From an uncultured Clostridia bacterium (GTDB lineage Bacteria > Bacillota > Clostridia > Oscillospirales > Ruminococcaceae), in NCBI GenBank assembly GCA_947627005.1, contig CANQUJ010000004.1, positions 60,217 to 124,216 on the forward strand: 64,000 nt of DNA. The letters are read 5' to 3'. The notes beneath the pieces were generated by a model. It was given only the letters and a program-made list of their open reading frames with translations. It had not been told where the DNA came from and did no database searches. Positions within the stretch are counted from its first letter, which is position 1; the number at the start of each line of letters is the position of its first letter. Both the position numbers and the translations under genes were made by a program. Shown piece after piece: positions 30,839-39,044 of this stretch.

Positions 30839-31552
30839 ATGGAATTTGTTATACGCGAGAAATTCGAGGAGCTTTTTAACGCCGCGGGAATAAAGCTTTT
30901 AAGCGGCGAGTATGATAAGTTCGCGGAATATGCGCGGCTTTTGGCCGAAAAAAACGCGGTCATGAACCTTACGGCGATTCGTGAGCCGGGCGAAGTCGCG
31001 GAAAAGCATTTTTTAGACAGCGTTTTGCCGCTGAAGCTCTGCGAAGTCCCCCTCGGCGCAAGTCTTTGCGACGTCGGCTCGGGGGCGGGTTTTCCGGGGG
31101 TTCCGATAGCGATTCATCGGCCGGACATCAAGCCCGCGCTCATCGACAGCTTAAACAAGCGTGTCGTTTTTTTGCTCGAGCTCTGCGAAAAAATCGGCGT
31201 CGAAGCGGAGTGCTATCATCTTCGGGCGGAAGAAGCCGGCAGGGGAGCGCTTCGCGAAAAATTCGACGTCGCGACCGCGCGCGCGGTCAGCGGAATGAGG
31301 GTTTTGTGCGAATATTGCTTGCCGCTCGTAAAAGTCGGCGGGGTTTTTTTGGCGCTAAAGGGCGGCGACTGCGCCGACGAGCTTAAAGAGGCTTCGGGCG
31401 CGATCAAAACCCTCGGCGGAAAGGTCGAAAAATCGATCGAATACGCCCTGCCGAGCGGCGACCGCAGAACGCTTGTCGTCGTTAAAAAGCTCGCGCCCAC
31501 ACCCGCCGCCTATCCCCGCGCTTCGGGGAAAATCAGCGCAAAACCGCTTTAG
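30839..31552 (+). CDS. rsmG: 16S rRNA (guanine527-N7)-methyltransferase RsmG
   Basis: NLTAIREPGEVAEKHFLDSVLPL, LCDVGSGAGFPGVPIAI. Confidence 0.95.
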   Translation: MEFVIREKFEELFNAAGIKLLSGEYDKFAEYARLLAEKNAVMNLTAIREPGEVAEKHFLDSVLPLKLCEVPLGASLCDVGSGAGFPGVPIAIHRPDIKPALIDSLNKRVVFLLELCEKIGVEAECYHLRAEEAGRGALREKFDVATARAVSGMRVLCEYCLPLVKVGGVFLALKGGDCADELKEASGAIKTLGGKVEKSIEYALPSGDRRTLVVVKKLAPTPAAYPRASGKISAKPL

Positions 31553-31563
31553 TGCGCTTTCGG

Positions 31564-31654
31564 GGCGGAGCCCCCGCCTGCGGCTTCGCCGCAGGCGCCC
31601 CGCGCGCTTCGCGCGCGGGGGCCGCGCCCGTAGGCGGGCGCGGCGGGCTTCGCC
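31564..31654. repeat. Cloverleaf (four-way junction) repeat 2, rsmG-noc
   Basis: Outer stem GGCGGAGCCC/GGGCTTCGCC (one G-U) enclosing three 10-bp hairpins: CGCCTGCGGC-ttc, CCCCGCGCGC-ttc, GCCGCGCCCG-tagg. Confidence 0.85.
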
Positions 31655-31825
31655 GTCGCTATGCCAAAAACTTTCGCGCGTTTTCCCCTTCGGTCGACTC
31701 AAAATTCTGCCGGTTTATCGCGGCTGCGGTCTTAAAGGCCGCTTTTTTGGCGCTTTTTCGCGGTTTTGCGCGATATTTTCCTCTGGAAATTTCCGAAAAA
31801 CGGTGCTATCCTTTAACCGAAGGAA

Positions 31826-32647
31826 GTGACAAAAATGGCGGTAATTTTTCAGCAAAAAAAGGAAAAAACCCTCGCGCGGGTGGTCGAGATCCCATGCGAA
31901 CAGATCGCCCCGAACCCCTATCAGCCGCGGCAGGATTTCGGGCAAAACGAGCTTTTGTCCCTCGCGGCGAGCATCAAAACCGACGGCATTTTGCAGCCGC
32001 TTTCGGTAAGAAAAATCGGCGACGGCTACGAGCTCATCGCCGGGGAAAGGCGGCTTCGGGCGGCCATTATCGCGGGTTTAGAGGCAGTGCCATGCATAGT
32101 TTCCGAGGTCTCGGACCGCAACTCGGCGCTGCTCGCCCTCGTCGAAAATATCCAGCGGCGCGACCTCGGATTTTTTGAAGAGGCAGACGCCATCTCGCGG
32201 CTCATCGACTTTTACGGCATGACCCAGGAAGACGCTGCGCTTAGGCTCGGCTACGCACAGTCTACCCTCGCGAATAAGCTTCGGCTTCGCAAGCTCGGCG
32301 CCGAAGAGAGGCGGCTGATCGTCGAAAACGGCCTTACCGAGCGCCACGCCAGAGCGCTCTTGCGGCTCGACGACCCCGACAAGCGCGTCTCGGCGATAAA
32401 TACCATCGCCCGCCGAAAGCTCAACGTCGAAAATTCCGAAAAGCTTATCGACTCGATGATCGAATACGACAAATACAAAGAGCGCATCCGCAAGGGCGGC
32501 GCGATTTTTCGCGATCTCCGCCTTTTTATGAACACAGTAAACAAGGCGGTCGAAACTATGCAAATCGCCGGGGTCGACGTAAACGTCGACAAAAAACAGT
32601 CCGACGACTACCTCGACTACCACATTCGCATTCCCCTGAATAAATAG
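31826..32647 (+). CDS. noc: ParB/Noc family DNA-binding protein (Noc-like)
   Basis: ARVVEIPCEQIAPNPYQPRQDFGQNELLSLAASIKTDGILQPLSVR...GERRLRAA...ALVENIQRRDLGFFEEA; first of two ParB paralogues flanking soj. Confidence 0.85.
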   Translation: MTKMAVIFQQKKEKTLARVVEIPCEQIAPNPYQPRQDFGQNELLSLAASIKTDGILQPLSVRKIGDGYELIAGERRLRAAIIAGLEAVPCIVSEVSDRNSALLALVENIQRRDLGFFEEADAISRLIDFYGMTQEDAALRLGYAQSTLANKLRLRKLGAEERRLIVENGLTERHARALLRLDDPDKRVSAINTIARRKLNVENSEKLIDSMIEYDKYKERIRKGGAIFRDLRLFMNTVNKAVETMQIAGVDVNVDKKQSDDYLDYHIRIPLNK

Positions 32648-32696
32648 TGTTTTCGGTCGCCGATTTTCGGCGGCCTGTTTTTTCGCGCCTTGACCC

Positions 32697-32784
32697 GGGC
32701 TTTGCGCGCGCGTTGCCGCAGGCAACGCGCCGGCAGCGCGGCTTTGCCGCGCGGCCCCGCCCGCTTCGCGGGCGGGCGAAGCCC
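32697..32784. repeat. Cloverleaf (four-way junction) repeat 3, noc-soj
   Basis: Outer stem GGGCTTTGC/GCGAAGCCC (one G-U) enclosing GCGCGTTGCC-gca-GGCAACGCGC, GCGCGGC-ttt-GCCGCGC, CCCGCCCGC-ttc-GCGGGCGGG. Confidence 0.85.
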
Positions 32785-32796
32785 CCCTTCCCGCAA

Positions 32797-32812
32797 TGTT
32801 TCACATGAAACA
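32797..32812. promoter_or_regulatory. parS-like site upstream of soj
   Basis: TGTTTCACATGAAACA, one central change from TGTTTCACGTGAAACA. Confidence 0.7.
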
Positions 32813-32897
32813 TTCAAAAAAATTGCCGAAACCCGTTGCAATCTATAAATTTTGTGCTATACTGAAAGGTAGCAACATTTTTTATAGGAGGCGGAGC

Positions 32898-33677
32898 ATG
32901 GGCAGGATCATCGCCGTATCGAATCAAAAGGGCGGGGTCGGAAAGTCTACCACCGTGGTGAATTTGGCCGCGGCTTTAGGCGGAAAGAACAAAAAAGTTC
33001 TGGTAGTAGACGTCGACGCCCAAGGAAACACAACAACCGGCCTCGGGGTCCGCAAAAGGGCGATAACCCAGACCGTCTACGAGGTTATAATCGGCGCATG
33101 CCGCGCGCAAGACGCCATAGTTCAGACCGCGTTTAAAGGCGTTTCGCTGATAACCTCGGCGCAAAAGCTTGCCGGGGCGGAAATCGAGCTCGCCGGGCTC
33201 GAAAATCGTCTCGTAAGGCTTAAAATGCAGCTTCTTGCGGTAAAAGACCGCTACGACTTCATTCTTATCGACTGTCCGCCGTCGCTAAGCTTGATAACCC
33301 TTAACGCGCTGACCGCCTGCGATTCGGTCTTGATCCCGATCCAGTGCGAGTTCTATTCGCTCGAGGGGCTCGTCCAGCTTATGGACACCATCAAGCGGAT
33401 AAAGGACGGCTACAACTCAAAGATGTATATCGAGGGGATTTTGTTCACGATGTACGTCGGGCGATATAACCTCACCGCGCAGGTAGTTAGCGAGGTTAAA
33501 AAATATTTCCCGAAGGACGTCTACGAAACCGTCATTCCCCGAAACGTCTCACTTTCCGAAGCGCCGAGCCACGGCAAGCCGATAATGTATTACGACCGCG
33601 CTTCACGCGGGGCCGAGGCTTACGAGAGCTTTTGCGTTGAATTTTTACAGAGGATCCGCGAGCGCGGAAAAAAATAA
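32898..33677 (+). CDS. soj: ParA/Soj chromosome partitioning ATPase
   Basis: MGRIIAVSNQKGGVGKSTTVVNLAAALG; IDCPPSLSLITLNAL. Confidence 0.96.
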   Translation: MGRIIAVSNQKGGVGKSTTVVNLAAALGGKNKKVLVVDVDAQGNTTTGLGVRKRAITQTVYEVIIGACRAQDAIVQTAFKGVSLITSAQKLAGAEIELAGLENRLVRLKMQLLAVKDRYDFILIDCPPSLSLITLNALTACDSVLIPIQCEFYSLEGLVQLMDTIKRIKDGYNSKMYIEGILFTMYVGRYNLTAQVVSEVKKYFPKDVYETVIPRNVSLSEAPSHGKPIMYYDRASRGAEAYESFCVEFLQRIRERGKK

Positions 33678-33707
33678 TCGGGCAAACCCCCGAAAAGGAG
33701 TGAATTT

Positions 33708-34574
33708 ATGGCACGGACAAAGGCGCTCGGAATGGGCATGGACGCCCTGTTTTCCGAAAACGGCACCGAAAATTCGCAGCCGCAGAACCTTAAGTTGACC
33801 GAAATTTTTCCCAATAAATCCCAGCCGAGGCGCGATTTCGACGACAAGGCGCTCGAGGCCCTCGCCGATTCGATCAAGCAGCACGGCGTTTTGCAGCCGA
33901 TTCTGGTTCGCCCGCTTTCAAGCGGCGGATATCGCATAGTCGCAGGAGAGAGGCGCTGGCGGGCTTCTCGTCTCGCGGGGCTTGAAGAGATCCCCGTCTA
34001 TATCCGCGAGCTTTCGGATATTCAGGCGGCGCAGGTCGCGCTCGTAGAAAATCTTCAGCGCGAGGATTTGAACCCGATCGAAGAGGCCCTCGGATATAAA
34101 GCCCTTATGGAGCAGACCGGCTGCACGCAGGACGACGTCGCGAAGGCGGTGGGCAAATCCCGCCCCGCGATAGCAAATTCATTGAGGCTTCTCGGGCTTG
34201 ACAGGAAGATTCTGGAATTTATCAAGAACGGCGAGCTCTCCTCCGGCCACGCGCGCGCCCTTTTGGCGACAGAGGACCCGAAGTTGCGCGAAGAGATCGC
34301 GAAAAAGGCGATACGCGAGGGGCTGACGGTCAGGCAGGTTGAAGAGCTTGTTAAAAAAGAGAGCGCCGAGCCGAAAAAGAAGCCGGAGAAGAAGCGCCGC
34401 GAGTCGATATATCACGAAGTCGAGCTTTCGATAAAAGAGACCGCCGGAAGGGTATGTTCCGTCAAAGAAAAGCGCGGCGGCGGCGGAACTCTTTCGGTAG
34501 AGTTTTACGACAAAGACGACCTTATGGCGATTGCGCGGCTTTTCGAGCAGCTTCGCGGCGCCGAAGAAAAATAA
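33708..34574 (+). CDS. parB: Chromosome partitioning protein ParB/Spo0J
   Basis: MARTKALGMGMDALFSE...SQPRRDFDDKALEALADSIKQHGVLQPILVRPL...AGERRWRAS. Confidence 0.96.
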   Translation: MARTKALGMGMDALFSENGTENSQPQNLKLTEIFPNKSQPRRDFDDKALEALADSIKQHGVLQPILVRPLSSGGYRIVAGERRWRASRLAGLEEIPVYIRELSDIQAAQVALVENLQREDLNPIEEALGYKALMEQTGCTQDDVAKAVGKSRPAIANSLRLLGLDRKILEFIKNGELSSGHARALLATEDPKLREEIAKKAIREGLTVRQVEELVKKESAEPKKKPEKKRRESIYHEVELSIKETAGRVCSVKEKRGGGGTLSVEFYDKDDLMAIARLFEQLRGAEEK

Positions 34575-34596
34575 ACACACGGGAAGGTATTAAAAA

Positions 34597-35877
34597 ATGA
34601 TCGACATCAAATTTTTAAGGGAGAACCCCGAAATAGTCAAAGAAAACATCAAGAAGAAGTTTCAGGACCAAAAGCTTCCGCTCGTAGACGAAGTCATCGA
34701 GCTCGACAAGCGCTATCGCGCCGCGATAACCGAGGCGGACGGCCTTAGAGCCGACAGAAACCGCCTTTCAAAGCAGATAGGCGGACTTATGGCAAAGGGC
34801 GAGAAAGAGGAAGCCGAGAAGGTCAAAAAACAGGTCGCGGACAGTGCGAAGCGCCTTGAAGAGCTTGAAAAGCTTGAAGAAGAGCTCCAGCAAAAGGTCA
34901 ACGACATAATGATGATTATCCCGAACATCATCGACCCGGACGTTCCGATCGGAAAGGACGACACCGAAAACGTCGAGTTAGAACGCTTCGGCGAACCCAA
35001 GGTTCCGGATTTCGAGATACCCTATCACACCGAAATTATGGAGAGCCTTTCGGGCATCGACCTTGACAGCGCAAGAAAAGTCGCCGGAAACGGCTTCTAC
35101 TACCTTATGGGCGACATTGCGCGTCTCCATTCGGCGGTTTTAAGCTATGCGAGAGATTTTATGATCGACCGCGGCTTCACCTACGTCGTCCCGCCGTTTA
35201 TGATCCGCTCCGACGTCGCCAAGGGCGTTATGAGCTTCGCCGAGATGGACGCGATGATGTATAAGATCGAAGGGGAAGACCTCTACCTTATCGGCACGAG
35301 CGAACACTCGATGATAGGCCGGTTTATAGACAGAATCGTCCCCGAAGAGAGCCTGCCGATCACATTGACGAGCTATTCTCCCTGCTTCAGAAAAGAAAAG
35401 GGCGCCCACGGCCTTGAAGAGCGCGGAGTTTACAGGATCCACCAGTTTGAAAAGCAGGAGATGATCGTAGTCTGCAAGCCGGAGGAGAGCCGCGAATGGT
35501 TTAAAAAGCTTTGGCAGAATACCGTCGACCTCTTCCGCTCGCTCGATATCCCGGTAAGAACCCTCGAGTGCTGCTCGGGCGACCTCGCCGACCTTAAAGT
35601 CAAGTCGGTAGACGTCGAGGCCTGGAGCCCGAGGCAGAAAAAATACTTCGAGGTCGGCTCCTGCTCTAACCTCTCCGACGCCCAGGCAAGGCGCTTAAGA
35701 ATCAGAGTCAGCGGCGAAAACGGCAAATATCTCGCGCATACCCTTAACAACACCGTCGTCGCACCGCCGAGAATGTTGATAGCCTTCCTCGAAAACAACC
35801 TCAACGCCGACGGCAGCGTAAGGATCCCCGAGGTCCTGCGGCCGTATATGGGCGGAAAAGAGGTCATCGGAAAGTAA
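34597..35877 (+). CDS. serS: Seryl-tRNA synthetase
   Basis: MIDIKFLRENPEIVKENIKKKF; TSYSPCFRKEKGAHG; SCSNLSDAQARRLRIR; HTLNNTVVAPPRMLIAFLEN. Confidence 0.97.
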   Translation: MIDIKFLRENPEIVKENIKKKFQDQKLPLVDEVIELDKRYRAAITEADGLRADRNRLSKQIGGLMAKGEKEEAEKVKKQVADSAKRLEELEKLEEELQQKVNDIMMIIPNIIDPDVPIGKDDTENVELERFGEPKVPDFEIPYHTEIMESLSGIDLDSARKVAGNGFYYLMGDIARLHSAVLSYARDFMIDRGFTYVVPPFMIRSDVAKGVMSFAEMDAMMYKIEGEDLYLIGTSEHSMIGRFIDRIVPEESLPITLTSYSPCFRKEKGAHGLEERGVYRIHQFEKQEMIVVCKPEESREWFKKLWQNTVDLFRSLDIPVRTLECCSGDLADLKVKSVDVEAWSPRQKKYFEVGSCSNLSDAQARRLRIRVSGENGKYLAHTLNNTVVAPPRMLIAFLENNLNADGSVRIPEVLRPYMGGKEVIGK

Positions 35878-35896
35878 TTCCGGAAAGGACGCCACC

Positions 35897-36949
35897 ATGA
35901 AAACCCTCAAAGAAGCTTATAAAAACTACTTCACCGTCGGCGCGGCGGTTTCGGCCCACTGGCTTGACGAGGCGGCCGAGACGGTCGCCGCTCATTTCGA
36001 CACCGTAACCTGCGAGAACGAGATGAAGTATAACAGTATCCACCCGCACGACTACCCCCGCCCCGATTTTTGGGCGATGCGCCATGGCGAAAAGCCCGCC
36101 CCGCCCGAAATAACCCGACGCGAGAGGTTTGTTCACCCCGCGCTCGAGACCGATTTTTCTGCGGCGGATAAAATCTATGACTTCGCGAAATCTCGCGGAC
36201 TGAAAATTCGCGGCCATAACCTGATGTGGCACGCGAGTTACCCATGGGGAATCTTCGAGCAGCTTACCGCCGACGAGCTTATGACCAACACGCTTGAACA
36301 CTTCGGCCTCGTCGCCGAGCATTTCCCGGGCTGCTACTGCTGGGACGTAGTCAACGAAGCCATCGACGACAAACACGGCGGATACCTCCGCGAGACCGTC
36401 TTCAAAGAAAAATTCGGCGAGGACTACCTCTTCGAAATCTACGCCCTCGCGAGGAAATTTTTCCCGAAGGCGGAGCTTTGCTGCAACGACTATAACGAGT
36501 TCGACCCGGTCAAGAGCGAGAATATATTAAAGCTGGTCAATTCTTTGAAAGTGCGCGGCCTCGTCGACGTCGTCGGCTGCCAGTGCCACCTTAACGCGAT
36601 GATGACCGACAAGCAGTTCGACGATGTTCGCCGCGGACTTGAAAGATACGCCGAGACCGGCCTTAAGCTTCATATAACCGAGCTCGACGTAAACGCGATC
36701 GACTGGAAGAACCCCGAGATCGCCCCGCCCGAGGACCTTAACCGCAAGGTGGCAGAGACTTATGCGAAGCTCTTCGCCATCTTCCGCGAGTTTAAGGGCG
36801 CGATCGAAAACGTCACCGTTTGGGGCGTTTCGGATAAATACAGCTGGCTCAACCACTTTAAGAACGCCGAAAGGCGCCCGAACTTCCCGCTTTTGTTTGA
36901 CTCCGAGTATAAACCTAAAGAGGCTTTACAAGCGGTAATTGATTTTTAA
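35897..36949 (+). CDS. GH10 endo-1,4-beta-xylanase, no signal peptide
   Basis: FDTVTCENEMKYNSIHP, IRGHNLMWHASYP, CWDVVNEAIDD, LHITELDVN. Confidence 0.92.
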   Translation: MKTLKEAYKNYFTVGAAVSAHWLDEAAETVAAHFDTVTCENEMKYNSIHPHDYPRPDFWAMRHGEKPAPPEITRRERFVHPALETDFSAADKIYDFAKSRGLKIRGHNLMWHASYPWGIFEQLTADELMTNTLEHFGLVAEHFPGCYCWDVVNEAIDDKHGGYLRETVFKEKFGEDYLFEIYALARKFFPKAELCCNDYNEFDPVKSENILKLVNSLKVRGLVDVVGCQCHLNAMMTDKQFDDVRRGLERYAETGLKLHITELDVNAIDWKNPEIAPPEDLNRKVAETYAKLFAIFREFKGAIENVTVWGVSDKYSWLNHFKNAERRPNFPLLFDSEYKPKEALQAVIDF

Positions 36950-37156
36950 GACATTTCCACGCAAGGTTTTCTTCCGCGGCCCGACGAGCAAAACGCTTTT
37001 CGGGCTGCATTTTTTGTGAAAATTCCGCCGCAAAACACCACATATTGTGCTATTTAAATTTAGATACCGCTATATTTCGACTTTTTGCCTCTAACCCTCA
37101 ACGAAAAAACCTACCGCCTTTTGTATAATCCTCCGAAATTTCGTTTTTCACTTGAT

Positions 37157-37181
37157 TATTTTACCATATTCTGGTAAAATA
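37157..37181. promoter_or_regulatory. Operator-like palindrome overlapping a putative spo0A promoter
   Basis: TATTTTACCA-tattc-TGGTAAAATA overlapping TTGATT (37152-37157)-17-TAAAAT (37175-37180). Confidence 0.6.
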
Positions 37182-37237
37182 TGGAGCAGATAAGGAAAAT
37201 ATTGTAAATTTCCTTAAAAAGAACGGAGGACATAAAT

Positions 37238-38017
37238 ATGACAAAGAAAATCAAAGTTTTGATCGGCGACGATTCGCGGGAATTCGGGGTCTCGGCCGCC
37301 GACGTTTTAAGGGGGATGGGCTTTTTCTGCATAACCCGCCCGAAGGACGGCGCGATCTTGTTCGAGGCGATAAAAGACGAGTCGCCGGACGTTGCGATCT
37401 TAGACCTTTCTATGCCGAATTTGGACGCGATAGAGCTTATGAAGAAGGTCGGCCGCTCGGGAATAAAGAAGCCGCTGTTTATAGTCACCACCCCCTGCGA
37501 CAACTCTTTCGCCCAAAAACAGGCCGCCCAGGCCGGCGCGGCGTATTATCTTATACGCCCCTTCGACTCGAAAATGCTCGGCGACAGGATAAACGGCCTT
37601 TTGGGCTATGATTTTATCGAGGATCCTTCCCCGGCAATACCCTCGGCCCGAGAGCTCAGTATAGAGGTCATCGTCACCGAGATGATACACCAGCTCGGGG
37701 TCCCGGCGCATATAAAAGGGTATCACTATCTTCGCAGCGCGATACTTCATTGCGTTGAAGACAGCGAGATGCTGGAATGTGTCACCAAGCTTTTATATCC
37801 GACAGTCGCGGAAGAATTTCAGACCACGCCTTCGCGGGTAGAGCGAGCGATCCGCCACGCGATAGAGATCGCCTGGGACAGGGGAGACATCGAAACGCTT
37901 AATTCGTATTTCGGGTTTACCGTAAACACCGGCAAGGGCAAGCCCACCAACAGCGAGTTTATCGCGCTGATCGCCGACAGGATCAAGCTTAGATATAAAG
38001 AGGCGATAAAGCTTTAA
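37238..38017 (+). CDS. spo0A: Sporulation transcription factor Spo0A, divergent receiver
   Basis: Receiver KVLIGDDSREF...VAILDLSMPNLDA; Spo0A_C VTEMIHQLGVPAHIKGYHYLRSAI...TPSRVERAIRHAIEIAWDRGD...KPTNSEFIALIADRIKL. Confidence 0.92.
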   Translation: MTKKIKVLIGDDSREFGVSAADVLRGMGFFCITRPKDGAILFEAIKDESPDVAILDLSMPNLDAIELMKKVGRSGIKKPLFIVTTPCDNSFAQKQAAQAGAAYYLIRPFDSKMLGDRINGLLGYDFIEDPSPAIPSARELSIEVIVTEMIHQLGVPAHIKGYHYLRSAILHCVEDSEMLECVTKLLYPTVAEEFQTTPSRVERAIRHAIEIAWDRGDIETLNSYFGFTVNTGKGKPTNSEFIALIADRIKLRYKEAIKL

Positions 38018-38077
38018 GCTTGACAAATCGCCGAGAAAGGCATATAATAAGCCCGAGGAGAGATCCTCGGGGAATTT

Positions 38078-38153
38078 CGGGGTGTAGCGCAGCTGGCAGC
38101 GCGCCTGCTTTGGGAGCAGGATGTCGGGGGTTCAAATCCCTTCACTCCGACCA
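38078..38153 (+). tRNA. tRNA-Pro(TGG), CCA encoded
   Basis: CGGGGTG...CACTCCG acceptor pairing; anticodon arm CCTGC-TTTGGGA-GCAGG; GTTCAAATCCC T-arm; ends ACCA. Confidence 0.93.
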
Positions 38154-38183
38154 TGAAAAAAGCGCCTTTAGGCGCTTTTTTCA
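38154..38183 (+). terminator. Terminator after tRNA-Pro
   Basis: TGAAAAAAGCGCC-ttta-GGCGCTTTTTTCA. Confidence 0.8.
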
Positions 38184-38387
38184 TGGCTGACGTCGTTGGG
38201 TGCGGGGACCCCGTCAAAGCGCAGGCTCATTTTGAAAAACGCAGAGAGAACGAAAATTGCAAAAGCTTCAAATTAAGCAATCGTACGAGCGCTTTGGATC
38301 GGATGGAAGCATTATTTCTCCGCGAGCACGAGCAGGGCAAAAATATACGCCCGCGAAGTGCGAGCGGCAAGAAATAACGCTTCCATT

Positions 38388-38415
38388 GGGGTTACAAATC
38401 CCTTCACTCCGACCA
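38388..38415 (+). pseudogene. tRNA-Pro 3-prime-end remnant
   Basis: GGGGTTACAAATCCCTTCACTCCGACCA matches the 3-prime end of the upstream tRNA apart from changes at the T-loop start; followed by its own terminator-like hairpin. Confidence 0.75.
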
Positions 38416-38460
38416 AAAGAAAAAGCACCGCAAGGGTGCTTTTTCTTTTGGTCTAAGTAG

Positions 38461-38540
38461 TTGGGTACGGAAGCCCACCGCAATCAGAAACAAAGTTTGG
38501 CGAAGCCGAAGGCTTCGCAGAGGCATCGTGCCGGCAGTAA
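38461..38540 (+). repeat. 80-bp direct repeat, copy 1
   Basis: About 76/80 identical by eye to 38625-38704. Confidence 0.85.
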
Positions 38541-38624
38541 CACATCGAACTTTGTTTTGGCGACGCCTTTTCGGCTTTGGCTGTGCGTTAGCGCCTTTAG
38601 GCGCTTTTGTCATGGCTGACGTCG

Positions 38625-38704
38625 TTGGGTGAGGAAGCCCACCGCAATCAGAAACAAAGTTTGGCGAAGCCGAAGGCTTCGCAGAGGCGTCGTGACGGCA
38701 GTAA
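38625..38704 (+). repeat. 80-bp direct repeat, copy 2
   Basis: See copy 1; spacing 164 bp. Confidence 0.85.
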
Positions 38705-39044
38705 TCTTGTCGCTATGTATCGTCGACGCCTTATCCCTATCACTCCGACCACGCCGTCGCGGACTACGTATCGTTCGCGGCGGATTATCACGCTTACGCG
38801 CTCAATGTCGCCTCTCACTCGCTCCGTGCAAAGATGCGATTGCTTTTCCGCAAGACGACCGAGCCAAGCCTCTATGGCGAGGGAAGTCGGCAAAAAGCAA
38901 CGCTTTTTGCCGACTTCTCCCCACAAACGCAGAAAGCAAGGCCAAGTCACAAATTTCAAAGAGCGCAAAAGTTAGGGCTTTGGATTGCCATTTAACGTTC
39001 CGGAAATTGAACAATAGATAGTCCCCGCCCGCCGTCCCATTGCT

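Noticed and set aside
31552-32178. 208-aa ORF starting in the rsmG-noc spacer
   Set aside because: Translates the GC-rich cloverleaf and an alternative frame of noc; no support.
38607-39021. Overlapping 122- and 130-aa ORFs after tRNA-Pro
   Set aside because: Sit on direct repeats and hairpins, low-complexity basic translations, no domain.
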